Shown here one piece after another: positions 23,586 through 33,162 of a DNA stretch of 45,344 nt (position 1 is its first letter; each line of letters begins with the position of its first letter). Below the pieces are notes generated by a model. That model did no database searches, was not told the origin of the DNA, and was given only the letters and a program-made list of their open reading frames with translations. The DNA comes from an uncultured Eubacteriales bacterium (GTDB taxonomy: Bacteria > Bacillota > Clostridia > TANB77 > CAG-508). The position numbers were made by a program, and so were the translations under genes. Location: positions 1 to 45,344 of the forward strand of contig CABUJR010000011.1 in the NCBI GenBank assembly GCA_902492015.1, read 5' to 3'.

Positions 23586-24527
23586 TTAATTTTTATTTAT
23601 ATTTGTATCTTTAACTATATAAATTGGCCTATTTTTTACTTCTAAATAAGTTTTTGATAAATATTGACCTATAATTCCAAGAGAGAAAAGTTGAATTCCA
23701 CTAACCATAAATATTATACAAACTAAAGATGGCCAACCACTTGTAGGATCTCCAAAAATTAAAGTTTTTATTATTATAGCAATTATTAGTAAAAAAGATA
23801 CTAAGCAAAATACTAAACCAATTATAGAAGAAAGAAGTAATGGTGTTGTAGAAAAAGCTGTAATTCCTTCAAGTGCATATTTAGTTAATTTCCAAAATGA
23901 CCATTTAGTTTCTCCAGCAACTCTTTGAACATTTTTATATTCAATCCATTTTACTTTAAATCCAACAAAACTAAAAAGACCTTTTGAATATCTGTTATAT
24001 TCTTTTAAAGAGATTATAGCATCAACAACAATTCTTTTCATGAATACATAATCTCTGGCACCATCTACCATTTCAAAATTAGTTAAACGATTTATTAATT
24101 TATAAAAAATTCTAGCAAAAAAACTTCTAATTATTGGTTCACCTGTTCTAGTTACACGTCTTGTACCAACTGCATCATAATCTTCTTCTGTAACAGCTTT
24201 ATACATTTGTGGTAATAAAGAAGGTGGATCTTGAAGATCTGCATCCATTAAAGTAACATAATCACCTGAAGAGTTTTCCAAGCCAGCAAAAATTGCAGAT
24301 TCCTTACCAAAGTTTCTAGAAAATGAAACATATTTTATTCTATTATCTTTTTCTGCTAATTCCTTTATGATACTAAGAGTGTTATCTTTTGAACCATCAT
24401 TTACAAAAAGAATTTCAAAATCAACATTATTAGAAAATGTTTTCATGTTTTTTTCTAATTCTTTATAAAAAAGTGGTAATGCTTTTTCTTCATTATAACA
24501 AGGAACTATTATTGAAATTTTTTCCAT
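23586..24527 (-). CDS. Family 2 glycosyltransferase, polyprenyl-phosphate type
   Basis: A 313-residue membrane glycosyltransferase. The GT-A fold begins MEKISIIVPCYNEE; D44 in FVNDGSKD and the metal motif DADLQDP (95-101) are present. KGLFSFVGFKVKWIEY and AGETKWSFWKL are typical of DPM1/GtrB-like enzymes. Two C-terminal helices (about 225-250 and 262-288) anchor it. Such enzymes transfer a sugar from a nucleotide donor to undecaprenyl phosphate for wall-polymer or lipid glycosylation. The partner flippase or transferase is not in this neighbourhood. The start is ATG after GGAGAAATAGTT on the minus strand. Confidence 0.9.
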   Translation of the reverse strand: MEKISIIVPCYNEEKALPLFYKELEKNMKTFSNNVDFEILFVNDGSKDNTLSIIKELAEKDNRIKYVSFSRNFGKESAIFAGLENSSGDYVTLMDADLQDPPSLLPQMYKAVTEEDYDAVGTRRVTRTGEPIIRSFFARIFYKLINRLTNFEMVDGARDYVFMKRIVVDAIISLKEYNRYSKGLFSFVGFKVKWIEYKNVQRVAGETKWSFWKLTKYALEGITAFSTTPLLLSSIIGLVFCLVSFLLIIAIIIKTLIFGDPTSGWPSLVCIIFMVSGIQLFSLGIIGQYLSKTYLEVKNRPIYIVKDTNINKN

Positions 24528-24807
24528 AACTATTTCTCCTAAATATAAAATAACACTAACATTATAGCACAGAGAAAAAAGTATTACAAATTATTTTTTA
24601 TATAATAGGAAACTCTTCAAAACTTCGTCTTATATAAAGAATTTGCCCAATATCAAATCTCTATGAATATATGTTATTTTTATTATGTTATACAAATATA
24701 AAAATTATAAAATAAATGTAATTTTAGAATAAAAATATAAACTAAGAAGAAAATAGATAAAGAGCTAAAAAATATGTGTAAATTATTAAAAAATCTTTTT
24801 TAAAAGG
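24528..24807. other. Intergenic region between divergent glycosyltransferase and mreB-type genes
   Basis: AT-rich DNA with no open frame, repeat or clear hairpin. It should hold the minus-strand promoter of the glycosyltransferase, but no box pair stands out. Confidence 0.4.
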
Positions 24808-24836
24808 TTGATATTTATTCTTAAATGTAATATAAT
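24808..24836 (+). promoter_or_regulatory. Promoter of the mreB-type gene
   Basis: TTGATA (24808-24813), a 17-base spacer and a perfect TATAAT (24831-24836). The leader is about 50 bases. Confidence 0.75.
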
Positions 24837-24891
24837 CGTAATGCAAATGTAATAAAGATTTTGCTCAAAAAAACTGAAAGGAAGAATGTTG

Positions 24892-25887
24892 ATGTTTGGA
24901 CAAGATATCGGAATCGATTTAGGAACAGCTACAGTAATAGCATATGTAAAAGGAAAAGGTATTGTATTAAGAGAACCATCTGTTGTTGCTGTAAATAATG
25001 TAACAGGTCAAGTCTTAGCAGTAGGACATGAAGCAAGAAGAATGCTAGGAAGAACACCTGGAAATATTGTCGCAACAAGACCTTTAAGGGATGGAGTAAT
25101 TTCAGATTATACAGTTACAGAGAAAATGTTAAAATATTTTATTAGTAAAATTTGTGGAAGATTTTTCTTCGCACCTAGAATAATGATTTGTATACCTTCT
25201 CAAGTTACTGAAGTAGAGAGAAAAGCCGTAATAGATGCAGCATCAAATGCAGGAGCTAGAAAAGTTTATTTAATAGAAGAACCAATAGCAGCAGCTATTG
25301 GTGCAGGAATAGATATTTCAAAACCTTGTGGAAATATGATTGTTGATATTGGTGGTGGAACTACAGATATAGCAGTTATATCACTAGGAGGTTCTGTTGT
25401 AAGTTCTTCAATTAAAGTTGCCGGAGATAAGTTTGATGAATATATTGTAAAATACATTAAGAAAAGACATAATGTTATGATTGGAGAAAGAACAGCAGAA
25501 GAATTAAAACAACAAATTGGATGTGTATTTCCTAAAATTCAAGATATGGAAATGGATGTTAGAGGAAGAGATTTAATAACAGGGTTACCAAAAACAATTA
25601 CAATTTATTCTAGTGAAATGATGGAAGCTCTTGAAGAACCAGCAATGTTAATAGTTGATGCGGTTCATTCAGTATTAGAAAAAACACCACCAGAACTTGC
25701 GGCAGATATTAGTGATAAAGGAATTTATATGACTGGTGGAGGTTGCTTAATAGATGGTTTAGATAGATTATTACAGGACAAAACAGGAATCAATGTTATG
25801 ATTGCTGAGGATGCAATTTCTTGTGTAGCAAAAGGAACTGGAAAAGCTCTAGATAATTTAGACAGTATGGATAAAATGAGAAAGTAA
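24892..25887 (+). CDS. mreB: Rod-shape-determining actin homologue MreB/Mbl
   Basis: A 331-residue bacterial actin that forms membrane-bound filaments guiding lateral wall synthesis. FGQDIGIDLGTATV is the phosphate-1 loop, IVDIGGGTTDIAVI the phosphate-2 loop, and YMTGGGCLIDGLDRLL the adenosine motif. Start: AAAGGA (24878-24882) is about nine bases before ATG 24892, which gives the usual MFG N-terminus; ATG 24886 would be too close to the ribosome site. The gene stands alone without mreC or mreD, which is more typical of Mbl or MreBH paralogues than of the main mreB, so the symbol is given at family level. Confidence 0.93.
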   Translation: MFGQDIGIDLGTATVIAYVKGKGIVLREPSVVAVNNVTGQVLAVGHEARRMLGRTPGNIVATRPLRDGVISDYTVTEKMLKYFISKICGRFFFAPRIMICIPSQVTEVERKAVIDAASNAGARKVYLIEEPIAAAIGAGIDISKPCGNMIVDIGGGTTDIAVISLGGSVVSSSIKVAGDKFDEYIVKYIKKRHNVMIGERTAEELKQQIGCVFPKIQDMEMDVRGRDLITGLPKTITIYSSEMMEALEEPAMLIVDAVHSVLEKTPPELAADISDKGIYMTGGGCLIDGLDRLLQDKTGINVMIAEDAISCVAKGTGKALDNLDSMDKMRK

Positions 25888-25920
25888 TTAATAATAAAAT
25901 TCAACAACATACCTACTGGT

Positions 25921-25960
25921 AAAATACTCGCATAGTTTATGTGAGTATTTTGCTTTTTTT
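25921..25960 (+). terminator. Rho-independent terminator of the mreB-type gene
   Basis: AAAATACTCGCATA pairs with TATGTGAGTATTTT with one wobble over the loop GTT, followed by GCTTTTTTT. Confidence 0.85.
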
Positions 25961-26037
25961 AAATGTGTATGATTATTAATATACTTTTCTAAAAAAAGAT
26001 GTTATAATGTAGAAAGAATTTTAGAAAAAATTTGAAA

Positions 26038-26211
26038 TATTTAGTTAATTGTATTTAATATATTGAATACCGCGTAAGCGATCAAACGAGCATAGCGAGT
26101 GCGAAATGGAGCAACTTACATATAATTTATGCCAAATTTTTTTAAAATTTGTGCATAATTAAAGTTGCGACAGCAAGGTATGAAAATATATTAAATACAA
26201 TTAATTAAATA
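26038..26211. repeat. Large nested palindromic element, MITE-like
   Basis: The outer arms 26038-26071 and 26177-26211 are inverted repeats of about 34 bases with only a few differences (core TTAATTGTATTTAATATATT). Inside, GCAACTT (26111-26117) pairs with AAGTTGC (26162-26168), and between them TATGC-AAATTTT faces AAAATTTG-GCATA. A GC-richer block (26072-26110, with GCGTAAGCG and CGAGCATAGCGAG) lies on one side. No open frame is present. It fills the middle of the 25961-26287 gap. A short non-autonomous mobile element or a structured RNA are both possible. Confidence 0.65.
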
Positions 26212-26287
26212 AATACAAATAAATATAAAACTATATAACTAATTAATTGAATGAAAATAAAAAAATAAATGATAATTGGAGAATAAA

Positions 26288-27590
26288 ATGAAAGTAGCAT
26301 TTTTAACACTAGGTTGTAAAGTAAATCAATATGAAACAAATGGAATGATACAAGAATTTAAAAATTCTGGATATGAAGTAGTTGAATTTGAAGAAAAAGC
26401 TGATATTTATATAATTAATACTTGTACAGTAACCAATATGTCTGATAGAAAATCAAGACAATTTTTAAGACAAGCTAAAAAAAATAATAGTGAAGGAATA
26501 GTTGTGGCTGTTGGTTGTTATGCACAAGTTGCAAAAGAAGAACTAGAAAAAATTCCAGAAATAGATTTGGTTTTAGGAACAAATGAAAAAGTAAAAGTTG
26601 TTAAATATATAGAAGAATTTCTTAAAGACAAAGAAAAAAATACTTTAATAGACGATGTTTTTGAATCCAAAAAATTTGAAGATTTTGGTAGTGTTACATA
26701 TACTGAAAAAACTAGAGCTGTTATAAAAGTTCAAGATGGATGTGATAGATTTTGTTCATATTGTATAATTCCTTATGCAAGGGGAAGAGTAAGAAGTAGA
26801 AATCCTGAAAGTGTATTGAAAGAAATTGAAGAAATAGCACAAAGCGGGATAAAAGAAGTAGTAATAACAGGAATTCATGTTGCTTCTTACGGAAAAGATT
26901 TTAAAGAAGAATATAAATTAATAGATTTATTAGAAGATATAAATAAAATATCTGGAATTGAAAGAATAAGACTTCGGTTCAATAGAGCCACTTCTAATAA
27001 CAGAAGAATTTACTAGTAGATTAAAAAAATTAGAAAAAATTTGCCATCATTTTCATTTATCACTTCAAAGTGGTTGTACAGATACACTAAAAAGAATGAA
27101 CAGAAGGTATACAGCAGAAGAATTTAAAAATATTGTAGAACTTTTAAGAAAAAACTATTCAGATGTTATTTTGACAACAGATATAATTGTTGGTTTTCCA
27201 GGTGAAACTGATGAAGAATTTGAAATTACTTATGAATTTTTAAAAAATATAAAATTTTATAAAATGCATATTTTTAAATATTCTCCTAGAAAAGGTACTA
27301 AAGCGGCAGATATGAAAAATCAAGTACAAGGAAATATAAAAGAAATTAGGAGTAAGAAATTATTAGAATTATCTGATAAAAATGAAAAAGAATATCTTTT
27401 AAGTTACCTAGATAAAGAAGTTGAAGTTTTATTTGAAGAAAAGCATGGAGAATATTATCAAGGACACACTGCAAATTATATAATTGTAAAAACTAAAACA
27501 GAAGAAGAGTTGTGTAATAAATTAGCGAAAGTTAAAATAACAGAAGCAGAAGATTTGAATTTGATAGGAAGTATTTTAAATATAATTTAA
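26288..27590 (+). pseudogene. mtaB: tRNA (t6A37) methylthiotransferase MtaB, interrupted by a one-base frameshift
   Basis: The reading frame starts with ATG 26288 (GGAGAATAAA upstream) and carries TLGCKVNQYETNG, TCTVTNMSDRKSR, VGCYAQ and the radical SAM motif CDRFCSYC. It then breaks after ERIRL. The frame resumes one base later with GSIEPLLITEEF, HLSLQSGC, IIVGFPGETDEEFE and a C-terminal TRAM domain. Removing one base, the C at about 26975 in ACTTCGGTTC, restores the expected RIRLGSIEP and a continuous 433-residue protein, the normal MtaB length. MtaB adds the methylthio group to N6-threonylcarbamoyl-adenosine 37. With no other decay visible, a sequencing or assembly error is as likely as a true mutation. 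Confidence 0.9.
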
Positions 27591-27650
27591 TACAATTAAG
27601 ATGTAATAAATTGGTAACTAAAACTTAATATAAATTTAATTAAAAAAGCA

Positions 27651-27678
27651 TTGATAAAATATGGACATTTAGTATACT
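27651..27678 (+). promoter_or_regulatory. Possible promoter of the 85-residue protein gene
   Basis: TTGATA (27651-27656) and TATACT (27673-27678) are 16 bases apart; a TATAAT overlaps at 27678-27683. The region also contains ATGGACATTTA, the wording seen in several terminators. Confidence 0.45.
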
Positions 27679-27724
27679 ATAATATATATAAAATTATATT
27701 TTTTATACCTAGGAGGAAATAATA

Positions 27725-27982
27725 ATGAAGGAATATAAATTGGTTGAAACTCAAGAAGCTGGCAATTTACCTATGGTAGTTGGAGTATGGGGAAAGATAA
27801 AAAGTATTCTATTTAAAGAAATAGACTGGAATAAACCTATAGTTCTAGAATTATCAGAAAAAGAAGAAAAAGTATTAACAGAAGTTCATGATTTTTTATT
27901 TCAAGAAATTAAATTTCCAGAACTACATGACTTTTTCTTTCAAGAAATAAATTTATTTAAATTATTTAAGAAAAATAAATAG
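27725..27982 (+). CDS. Small protein with three copies of an (L/F)F(K/Q)EI motif
   Basis: An 85-residue soluble-looking protein preceded by a strong AGGAGGAAATAATA ribosome site and followed by its own terminator. Three related segments recur: SILFKEIDW (27-35), HDFLFQEIKF (55-64) and HDFFFQEINL (68-77). The last two are a near-exact tandem duplication, visible in the DNA as well (catgattttttatttcaaga against catgactttttctttcaaga). The centre is acidic (ELSEKEEKVLTEV) and the tail basic (FKKNK). No family was recognised. The aromatic repeat could form an amphipathic helix that binds a membrane or a partner protein, but this is speculation. Confidence 0.7.
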   Translation: MKEYKLVETQEAGNLPMVVGVWGKIKSILFKEIDWNKPIVLELSEKEEKVLTEVHDFLFQEIKFPELHDFFFQEINLFKLFKKNK

Positions 27983-27986
27983 TTAG

Positions 27987-28018
27987 AAAAAAGCTTATGT
28001 AATTTACATAAGCTTTTT
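27987..28018 (+). terminator. Rho-independent terminator
   Basis: AAAAAGCTTATGTAA pairs with TTACATAAGCTTTTT in a near-perfect stem, four bases after the 85-residue gene. Confidence 0.85.
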
Positions 28019-28028
28019 GTGCTATAAT
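28018..28028 (+). promoter_or_regulatory. Extended -10 promoter of the alpha-2-macroglobulin gene
   Basis: TGTGCTATAAT ends at 28028, with TATAAT at 28023-28028 and the TG extension two bases upstream. No good -35 at the right spacing was found. The same TGTGCTATAAT string is used at 9482-9492. Confidence 0.5.
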
Positions 28029-28087
28029 GGCAAGTTTTTAAGTTTATTGCATAAAAATAAGGATTTTAGAAATTTTGGGGGTTACAA

Positions 28088-31000
28088 ATGAAATTATTAA
28101 AGAAGAAGAGAAATGTACTATTATTATGTATTATTGGCATAATTATAATTTTTGAATTATGTTGTGTTATTTCAGTTTTTACTAAAGGAAAATTAAAAAT
28201 ATATTCTCAAGCAAATTCAATATATTATAAAGGCTCTAATATTGATGTGCTTGTGGATGTAACCGGAGAAAATGGAAATTTAGTTGCAAGTAAAATAAAA
28301 ATGCAATTATATGATAGCAATGATAAGAAAATAAAAGATTCAAAAGTAACAGAAAAGATAGAAAAAGGAGAAAGTGGAGTATTATCTATCAAAATACCAG
28401 ATGATATTGAAACAGGAAGATATAATTTAAAAATATCAGTTAATTCTGGAATTTATTCAGAGAAAACGAAAATTCCTATAAATATTGTGAAAGATAATTT
28501 ATCTAATATAAATATTTCTCTAGACAAAGGTATTTATAAACCTGGAGATAAGTTAAATTATAGAGCTTTAGTATTATCTAATAAAGAATATAAACCAGAA
28601 AAACAACAAGTTACTGTGGAAATATATGATGGAAATAATAATAAAGTATATTCTCAAAATGCAGAAACTTCAGAATACGGAATTGTTTCTGGAAATTTCC
28701 AATTAGCAGATGAAGTAAATAGTGGTACATATAAATTAACTGTAAAAACAGATGCACAAGAAGTTAATAAAGAATTTACAGTAAATCCTTATATAACTCC
28801 ACAATTTGAAACAACAATTACTACTGATAAAGAAAGTTATATTTTAGGTGAAACTGCTCAAATTACACTTTCTTCAAAATATTTCTTTGGAGAGCCTGTT
28901 GCAAATGCTAATGTAAAAGGAACTATTGGTGAAAAAGATATAGTAGGAATTACTGATGCAAATGGAAATTATACTACAACTTATGAGGTAAAAGAAGAAG
29001 GAAGTTTAAATCTTAAATTCGAAATAATTGATACATCTAATTATGCAGTAGAAGTTAATAAAACAGTTTCAGCTGCTACAGATATATTTGAAATAGAATT
29101 ATTACCTGAATATGGAACATTAGCACAAGGATTGCAAAATGATATATATGTTATAACTAGAACTGCTTCAGGAGAACCTGTAAAAACATATTCTAATATA
29201 AAAATAGGAAATGTATCAAAACAAGTTATATCTGATGAAAATGGTATAGGAATATTTACATTAACTTCAGATGAAATAAAAAGCAGTAATCTAATAAAAA
29301 TATCTTCAGAAGATATGAACTCAAACAAAGTAAATAAAGAGATTTCTCTTGATTCATCTACAAAAGGAATTTATATTAAAACAGATAAAATAAAATATAA
29401 TGCAGGTGATGATATAAAAGTCTCTCTAGAATCAACTATAGATCAAAATTCAAATACAATTTATGTATTTAAAAATAAAGAATTATTAAAGATTTATACA
29501 TCAGATGAAAACGATTTTGAATTTAATTTAGAAGATATTACGGGAATAATAGATATATATACTAAACAAGATGGTAATTCTAGGAATTATCAAAAAAGAA
29601 CAATTTTTGTAAAACCAAATAAGGCGTTAAATATAGGTGTCGAAACAGATAAAACAGAATACCGTCCAGGTGAAAATTTAAATATTAAATTTGATACCAA
29701 AAATCAGGATGGACAATCAGTAGATAGTGCATTATTAGTTAGTATATTAGATGAAGCTATTTTAAATTTAGCAGATAATGATTTATCAATAGATAACATA
29801 AAACTTGCACTTCAAGATATAGAACTTACTGAAAATATTACAGCTGCAGATTTATATACAGAAATTCTAGATGAATCTTCAAGCTTAAAGCTTAATTCTG
29901 TACTATTAAAACAAAGTTCTAATGATATGAATATAAATTACAATGTATATCAAAACAGTAATGAAAAATATAAAGATTATGCAATCCTAGTCGCAGTAGT
30001 TATATTTATTTTAGTTTGTGCATATTGTTACATACATTCTGAAAAAACAAGAGCATTTTTTATGAGTATAATAAATGTGTTATTTATATTTTCTTTATTA
30101 ATGATTTACTTTGCTGATGTATTATATAAATATAACTATTCTATGGATATGATTTTAGTATTGAATTTAATTATTGCTATCATATTATATGCACTAATTT
30201 TAATTAAGCACAAAAAATATATTTATAATATGGCAAAAGAAATTTTTATATTACCTTTTTTTGTAGTTTTTATATTTAGAATTGTGCTAGAGTTAGCACC
30301 ATATTCTTTAGAAAGATTTTTTACAGTATTAGTACCAGTTTTATCTATATTAGTTTTAGTTATTTTAAATACTGTATTAAAGAATAAAGAGAAAAATAAA
30401 AAATTATCTAAAATAGAAAATATAATAAAATTAATATCTGAGAGTTTATTAAAAGGAATTATATTTTGGATAGCATATATAATTTTGGCAGATATAGTAG
30501 AAGAAAAATTAGCATTAGTAACTGTACTTTTATTCTATATTATTCTAACAAAAGTTGTTATAAAAAAGTCTAAGCTTGATATTCAAGATGGAAAACTTGT
30601 TTTAAATATATCTAATATGGATATGGTTGGAATAATATGTGGAATGATATTAATTCTTTTAATAATAATTTTTCTATCTTTAATAGGCAAACCAGCAAAA
30701 AAAGTTGGTGGAGTAAATGTAAATGATGAGTATAATGATATTGGAGGATATACATGGTCTGAAAATACAACAGGTAGTTCAATGTTAGACTCAATGCAAA
30801 CTACTATAACCGCATCAGAAAATTCAAGCAATTCGTTTGATTTTAATGATAATCTAAATTTTATGGATGCAATAACAGAATCTAAAGCAGAAGATTCATC
30901 AATAGGTATTTCTGGTGCACAAGAAGATACACTTCAAGAAATAGAAAAAGAGGTAAAAATAGAAAAAAATGTAAGAAATGTATTTTTAGAAAGTTTAGCT

Positions 31001-33034
31001 TTTATACCAGAAGTTATAACTGAAAATGGACAAGCAGAAACTACGATTGAGCTAAGTGATAATATTACAACATGGAATATTCAAACAATAGGAAATACTA
31101 AAAATGGTGAAATAGGCTCAGCGTCAAGCTCTTTTAAAGTATTTAAAGAATTTTTTGTAGATTTTTCATTGCCACAAAATTCTGTTGTTTCAGATAAAGT
31201 GCAAATACCAGTAACATTGTATAATTATACTGAAAATAATATTGATATAAATGTAGAAGTCAAAGCAAATGATTGGAGTAATATAGGAGAATATACTAAA
31301 ACTATAAATGTTCCAGCAAAATCAACTTCAATGATATATGTTCCATTAGAGCTTACAAAAAACGGATATAATACTCTAAGAATCGAAACAAAATCAGGTG
31401 AGTTGATAGATGTTGTTGAAAAATCTTTTAATGTAGATATAAACGGATTTGAAAAAGAAGAAATTGCCTTAAGTGGAACTATTACAGAAGATTATTCACA
31501 AGATATGATTTTTAATGAAAGTGTAGTGGAAGGTTCAAAGAAAATAAAAGTAAAACTATATCCAGCTCCAATATTACAAATAATAGATGGAATAGACGGA
31601 ATGTTAAAACTTCCTTCAGGATGTTTTGAACAAACATCTGCATCTCTTTATCCAGATGTTTTAGTATTAAAATACCTAGAGCAAAATAATATAGATAATC
31701 AAGAACTTAGAGATAAAGCTTTAAATTATATTGAAAAAGGATACCAAAAATTATTAACTTATGAAGTAAGAGGTGAAGATGGAGGATATTCATTATATGG
31801 ATATTCGCCTGCAGAACCAGTAATAACAGCATTTGGTTTAATGGAAATGAAAGAAATTTCTGATGTATACTCAATAGATGAAAATATCATACCAGATATG
31901 CAAGATTATTTATTTAGTAAACAAAAATCAAATGGTTCTTTTGATGATATTAACTCTACATATATAGGTGGAGCAGAAAGTACCGATGATTTAGCTATGA
32001 ATGCATATATTACATGGGCTTTATCTGAAGTATGTCCAGAAGATAAAAGATTAGAAAAATCTGTAAAATATTTAGAACAACAATTAGAAAATGCAGATGA
32101 TAATTATACATTAGCATTAATTGCGAATGTTTTTGCAAATACTAATAATGAGAATGTAAAAGATGTAATCAAGCAATTAAATAAAAAAGTTACTGTAGAT
32201 AGTGATAAAGCATGGTTATCATCAAATATAAGAGATTATTATGGTTCAAGAGGAATATATCAAACAGTGCAAACTACAGCTCTATATTCTATGGTACTAA
32301 GTAAGACAAATGAAAATGAAAAAACAAATGCTCAACTTGTAAATTATTTATTAAACTCAAAAAGATCAAATGGAACATGGGGAACAACTCAATCAACAAT
32401 TTTAGCACTACAAGCTATAAATAAACATAGTTCAGATACTGATATATCAAAACAGAAAATAACTTTAAAAGTAAACGGAGAAGAAAAAGTTATAGATGTT
32501 GCTGAAAATGTATTAGATGTTTATGAATTAGAATTTGATAATGTGAAAAATGAAAATAAAATTGAAATAGTTTTAGAAAAAGGAAAACTTACTTATGAAG
32601 TAATAAAAAATTATTATGTACCATATACAGAAGATCTAAATAAAGCGTATCCACAAATATTAGTTGAACAAACAATTACTCAAACATCAAAAGTAAATGA
32701 TAATATTAATCAAGAACTTACAGTTAAAAATAATTCAGGAAATTATATTGAAAATGGACTAGTGCAAATTAATATACCTCAAGGATGTACAGTAAATGAA
32801 GATTCATTAAATTTACTTGTTCATAATAAATTAATTGATAAATATGAATATAATTATGGAAAACTAAATTTATATTTAAGAAAATTTTCAAATAAAAAAG
32901 AATTAAAATTAGATATAAGTTATAAAGCTCTATATCCTGAAACTGTAACAGCAGCTGCTGTAATAGTTTATGATTATTACAATCCAGAAGTACAAGGAGT
33001 TTTATCACCAGTTCAAATAACAGTAACAGAGTAA
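28088..33034 (+). CDS. Alpha-2-macroglobulin family protein with embedded eight-helix membrane domain
   Basis: A 1648-residue thioester protein. An N-terminal anchor (about 10-30) precedes MG-type beta domains (IYKPGDKLNYRALVLSNKEYKPEKQ and similar repeats) to about residue 610. Residues 631-867 then hold eight hydrophobic helices. The complement-like half follows: GCFEQTSA with thioester Cys1179 and Gln1182, alpha-helical toroid repeats and a C-terminal receptor-like beta domain. Bacterial members trap attacking proteases at the cell surface. Ordinary ones are single-anchored; a polytopic insert between the MG and thioester parts is unusual. An even number of helices leaves both halves outside the cell. 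GGGGGTTACAA precedes the ATG. No pbpC partner is adjacent. Confidence 0.88.
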   Translation: MKLLKKKRNVLLLCIIGIIIIFELCCVISVFTKGKLKIYSQANSIYYKGSNIDVLVDVTGENGNLVASKIKMQLYDSNDKKIKDSKVTEKIEKGESGVLSIKIPDDIETGRYNLKISVNSGIYSEKTKIPINIVKDNLSNINISLDKGIYKPGDKLNYRALVLSNKEYKPEKQQVTVEIYDGNNNKVYSQNAETSEYGIVSGNFQLADEVNSGTYKLTVKTDAQEVNKEFTVNPYITPQFETTITTDKESYILGETAQITLSSKYFFGEPVANANVKGTIGEKDIVGITDANGNYTTTYEVKEEGSLNLKFEIIDTSNYAVEVNKTVSAATDIFEIELLPEYGTLAQGLQNDIYVITRTASGEPVKTYSNIKIGNVSKQVISDENGIGIFTLTSDEIKSSNLIKISSEDMNSNKVNKEISLDSSTKGIYIKTDKIKYNAGDDIKVSLESTIDQNSNTIYVFKNKELLKIYTSDENDFEFNLEDITGIIDIYTKQDGNSRNYQKRTIFVKPNKALNIGVETDKTEYRPGENLNIKFDTKNQDGQSVDSALLVSILDEAILNLADNDLSIDNIKLALQDIELTENITAADLYTEILDESSSLKLNSVLLKQSSNDMNINYNVYQNSNEKYKDYAILVAVVIFILVCAYCYIHSEKTRAFFMSIINVLFIFSLLMIYFADVLYKYNYSMDMILVLNLIIAIILYALILIKHKKYIYNMAKEIFILPFFVVFIFRIVLELAPYSLERFFTVLVPVLSILVLVILNTVLKNKEKNKKLSKIENIIKLISESLLKGIIFWIAYIILADIVEEKLALVTVLLFYIILTKVVIKKSKLDIQDGKLVLNISNMDMVGIICGMILILLIIIFLSLIGKPAKKVGGVNVNDEYNDIGGYTWSENTTGSSMLDSMQTTITASENSSNSFDFNDNLNFMDAITESKAEDSSIGISGAQEDTLQEIEKEVKIEKNVRNVFLESLAFIPEVITENGQAETTIELSDNITTWNIQTIGNTKNGEIGSASSSFKVFKEFFVDFSLPQNSVVSDKVQIPVTLYNYTENNIDINVEVKANDWSNIGEYTKTINVPAKSTSMIYVPLELTKNGYNTLRIETKSGELIDVVEKSFNVDINGFEKEEIALSGTITEDYSQDMIFNESVVEGSKKIKVKLYPAPILQIIDGIDGMLKLPSGCFEQTSASLYPDVLVLKYLEQNNIDNQELRDKALNYIEKGYQKLLTYEVRGEDGGYSLYGYSPAEPVITAFGLMEMKEISDVYSIDENIIPDMQDYLFSKQKSNGSFDDINSTYIGGAESTDDLAMNAYITWALSEVCPEDKRLEKSVKYLEQQLENADDNYTLALIANVFANTNNENVKDVIKQLNKKVTVDSDKAWLSSNIRDYYGSRGIYQTVQTTALYSMVLSKTNENEKTNAQLVNYLLNSKRSNGTWGTTQSTILALQAINKHSSDTDISKQKITLKVNGEEKVIDVAENVLDVYELEFDNVKNENKIEIVLEKGKLTYEVIKNYYVPYTEDLNKAYPQILVEQTITQTSKVNDNINQELTVKNNSGNYIENGLVQINIPQGCTVNEDSLNLLVHNKLIDKYEYNYGKLNLYLRKFSNKKELKLDISYKALYPETVTAAAVIVYDYYNPEVQGVLSPVQITVTE

Positions 33035-33062
33035 AAATAAAACTACTAATTTAAAAAAACAC

Positions 33063-33091
33063 TTGAAAAATAATTTAAATTGATATAGAAT
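33063..33091 (+). promoter_or_regulatory. Promoter of the glycolytic cluster
   Basis: TTGAAA (33063-33068), a 17-base spacer and TAGAAT (33086-33091). It lies about 70 bases before the gap start codon. Confidence 0.55.
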
Positions 33092-33123
33092 AATTTTGGT
33101 CAATTAGACTAAAATAAAAGAGA

Positions 33124-33142
33124 GATACTAAAACATAGTATC
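33124..33142 (+). promoter_or_regulatory. Leader hairpin upstream of gap
   Basis: GATACTA (33124-33130) pairs with TAGTATC (33136-33142), ending a few bases before the GGAGG ribosome site. It may stabilise the mRNA 5' region or act as a protein-binding operator; no U-run follows. Confidence 0.45.
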
Positions 33143-33162
33143 AGAATGGAGGAATTTATATT

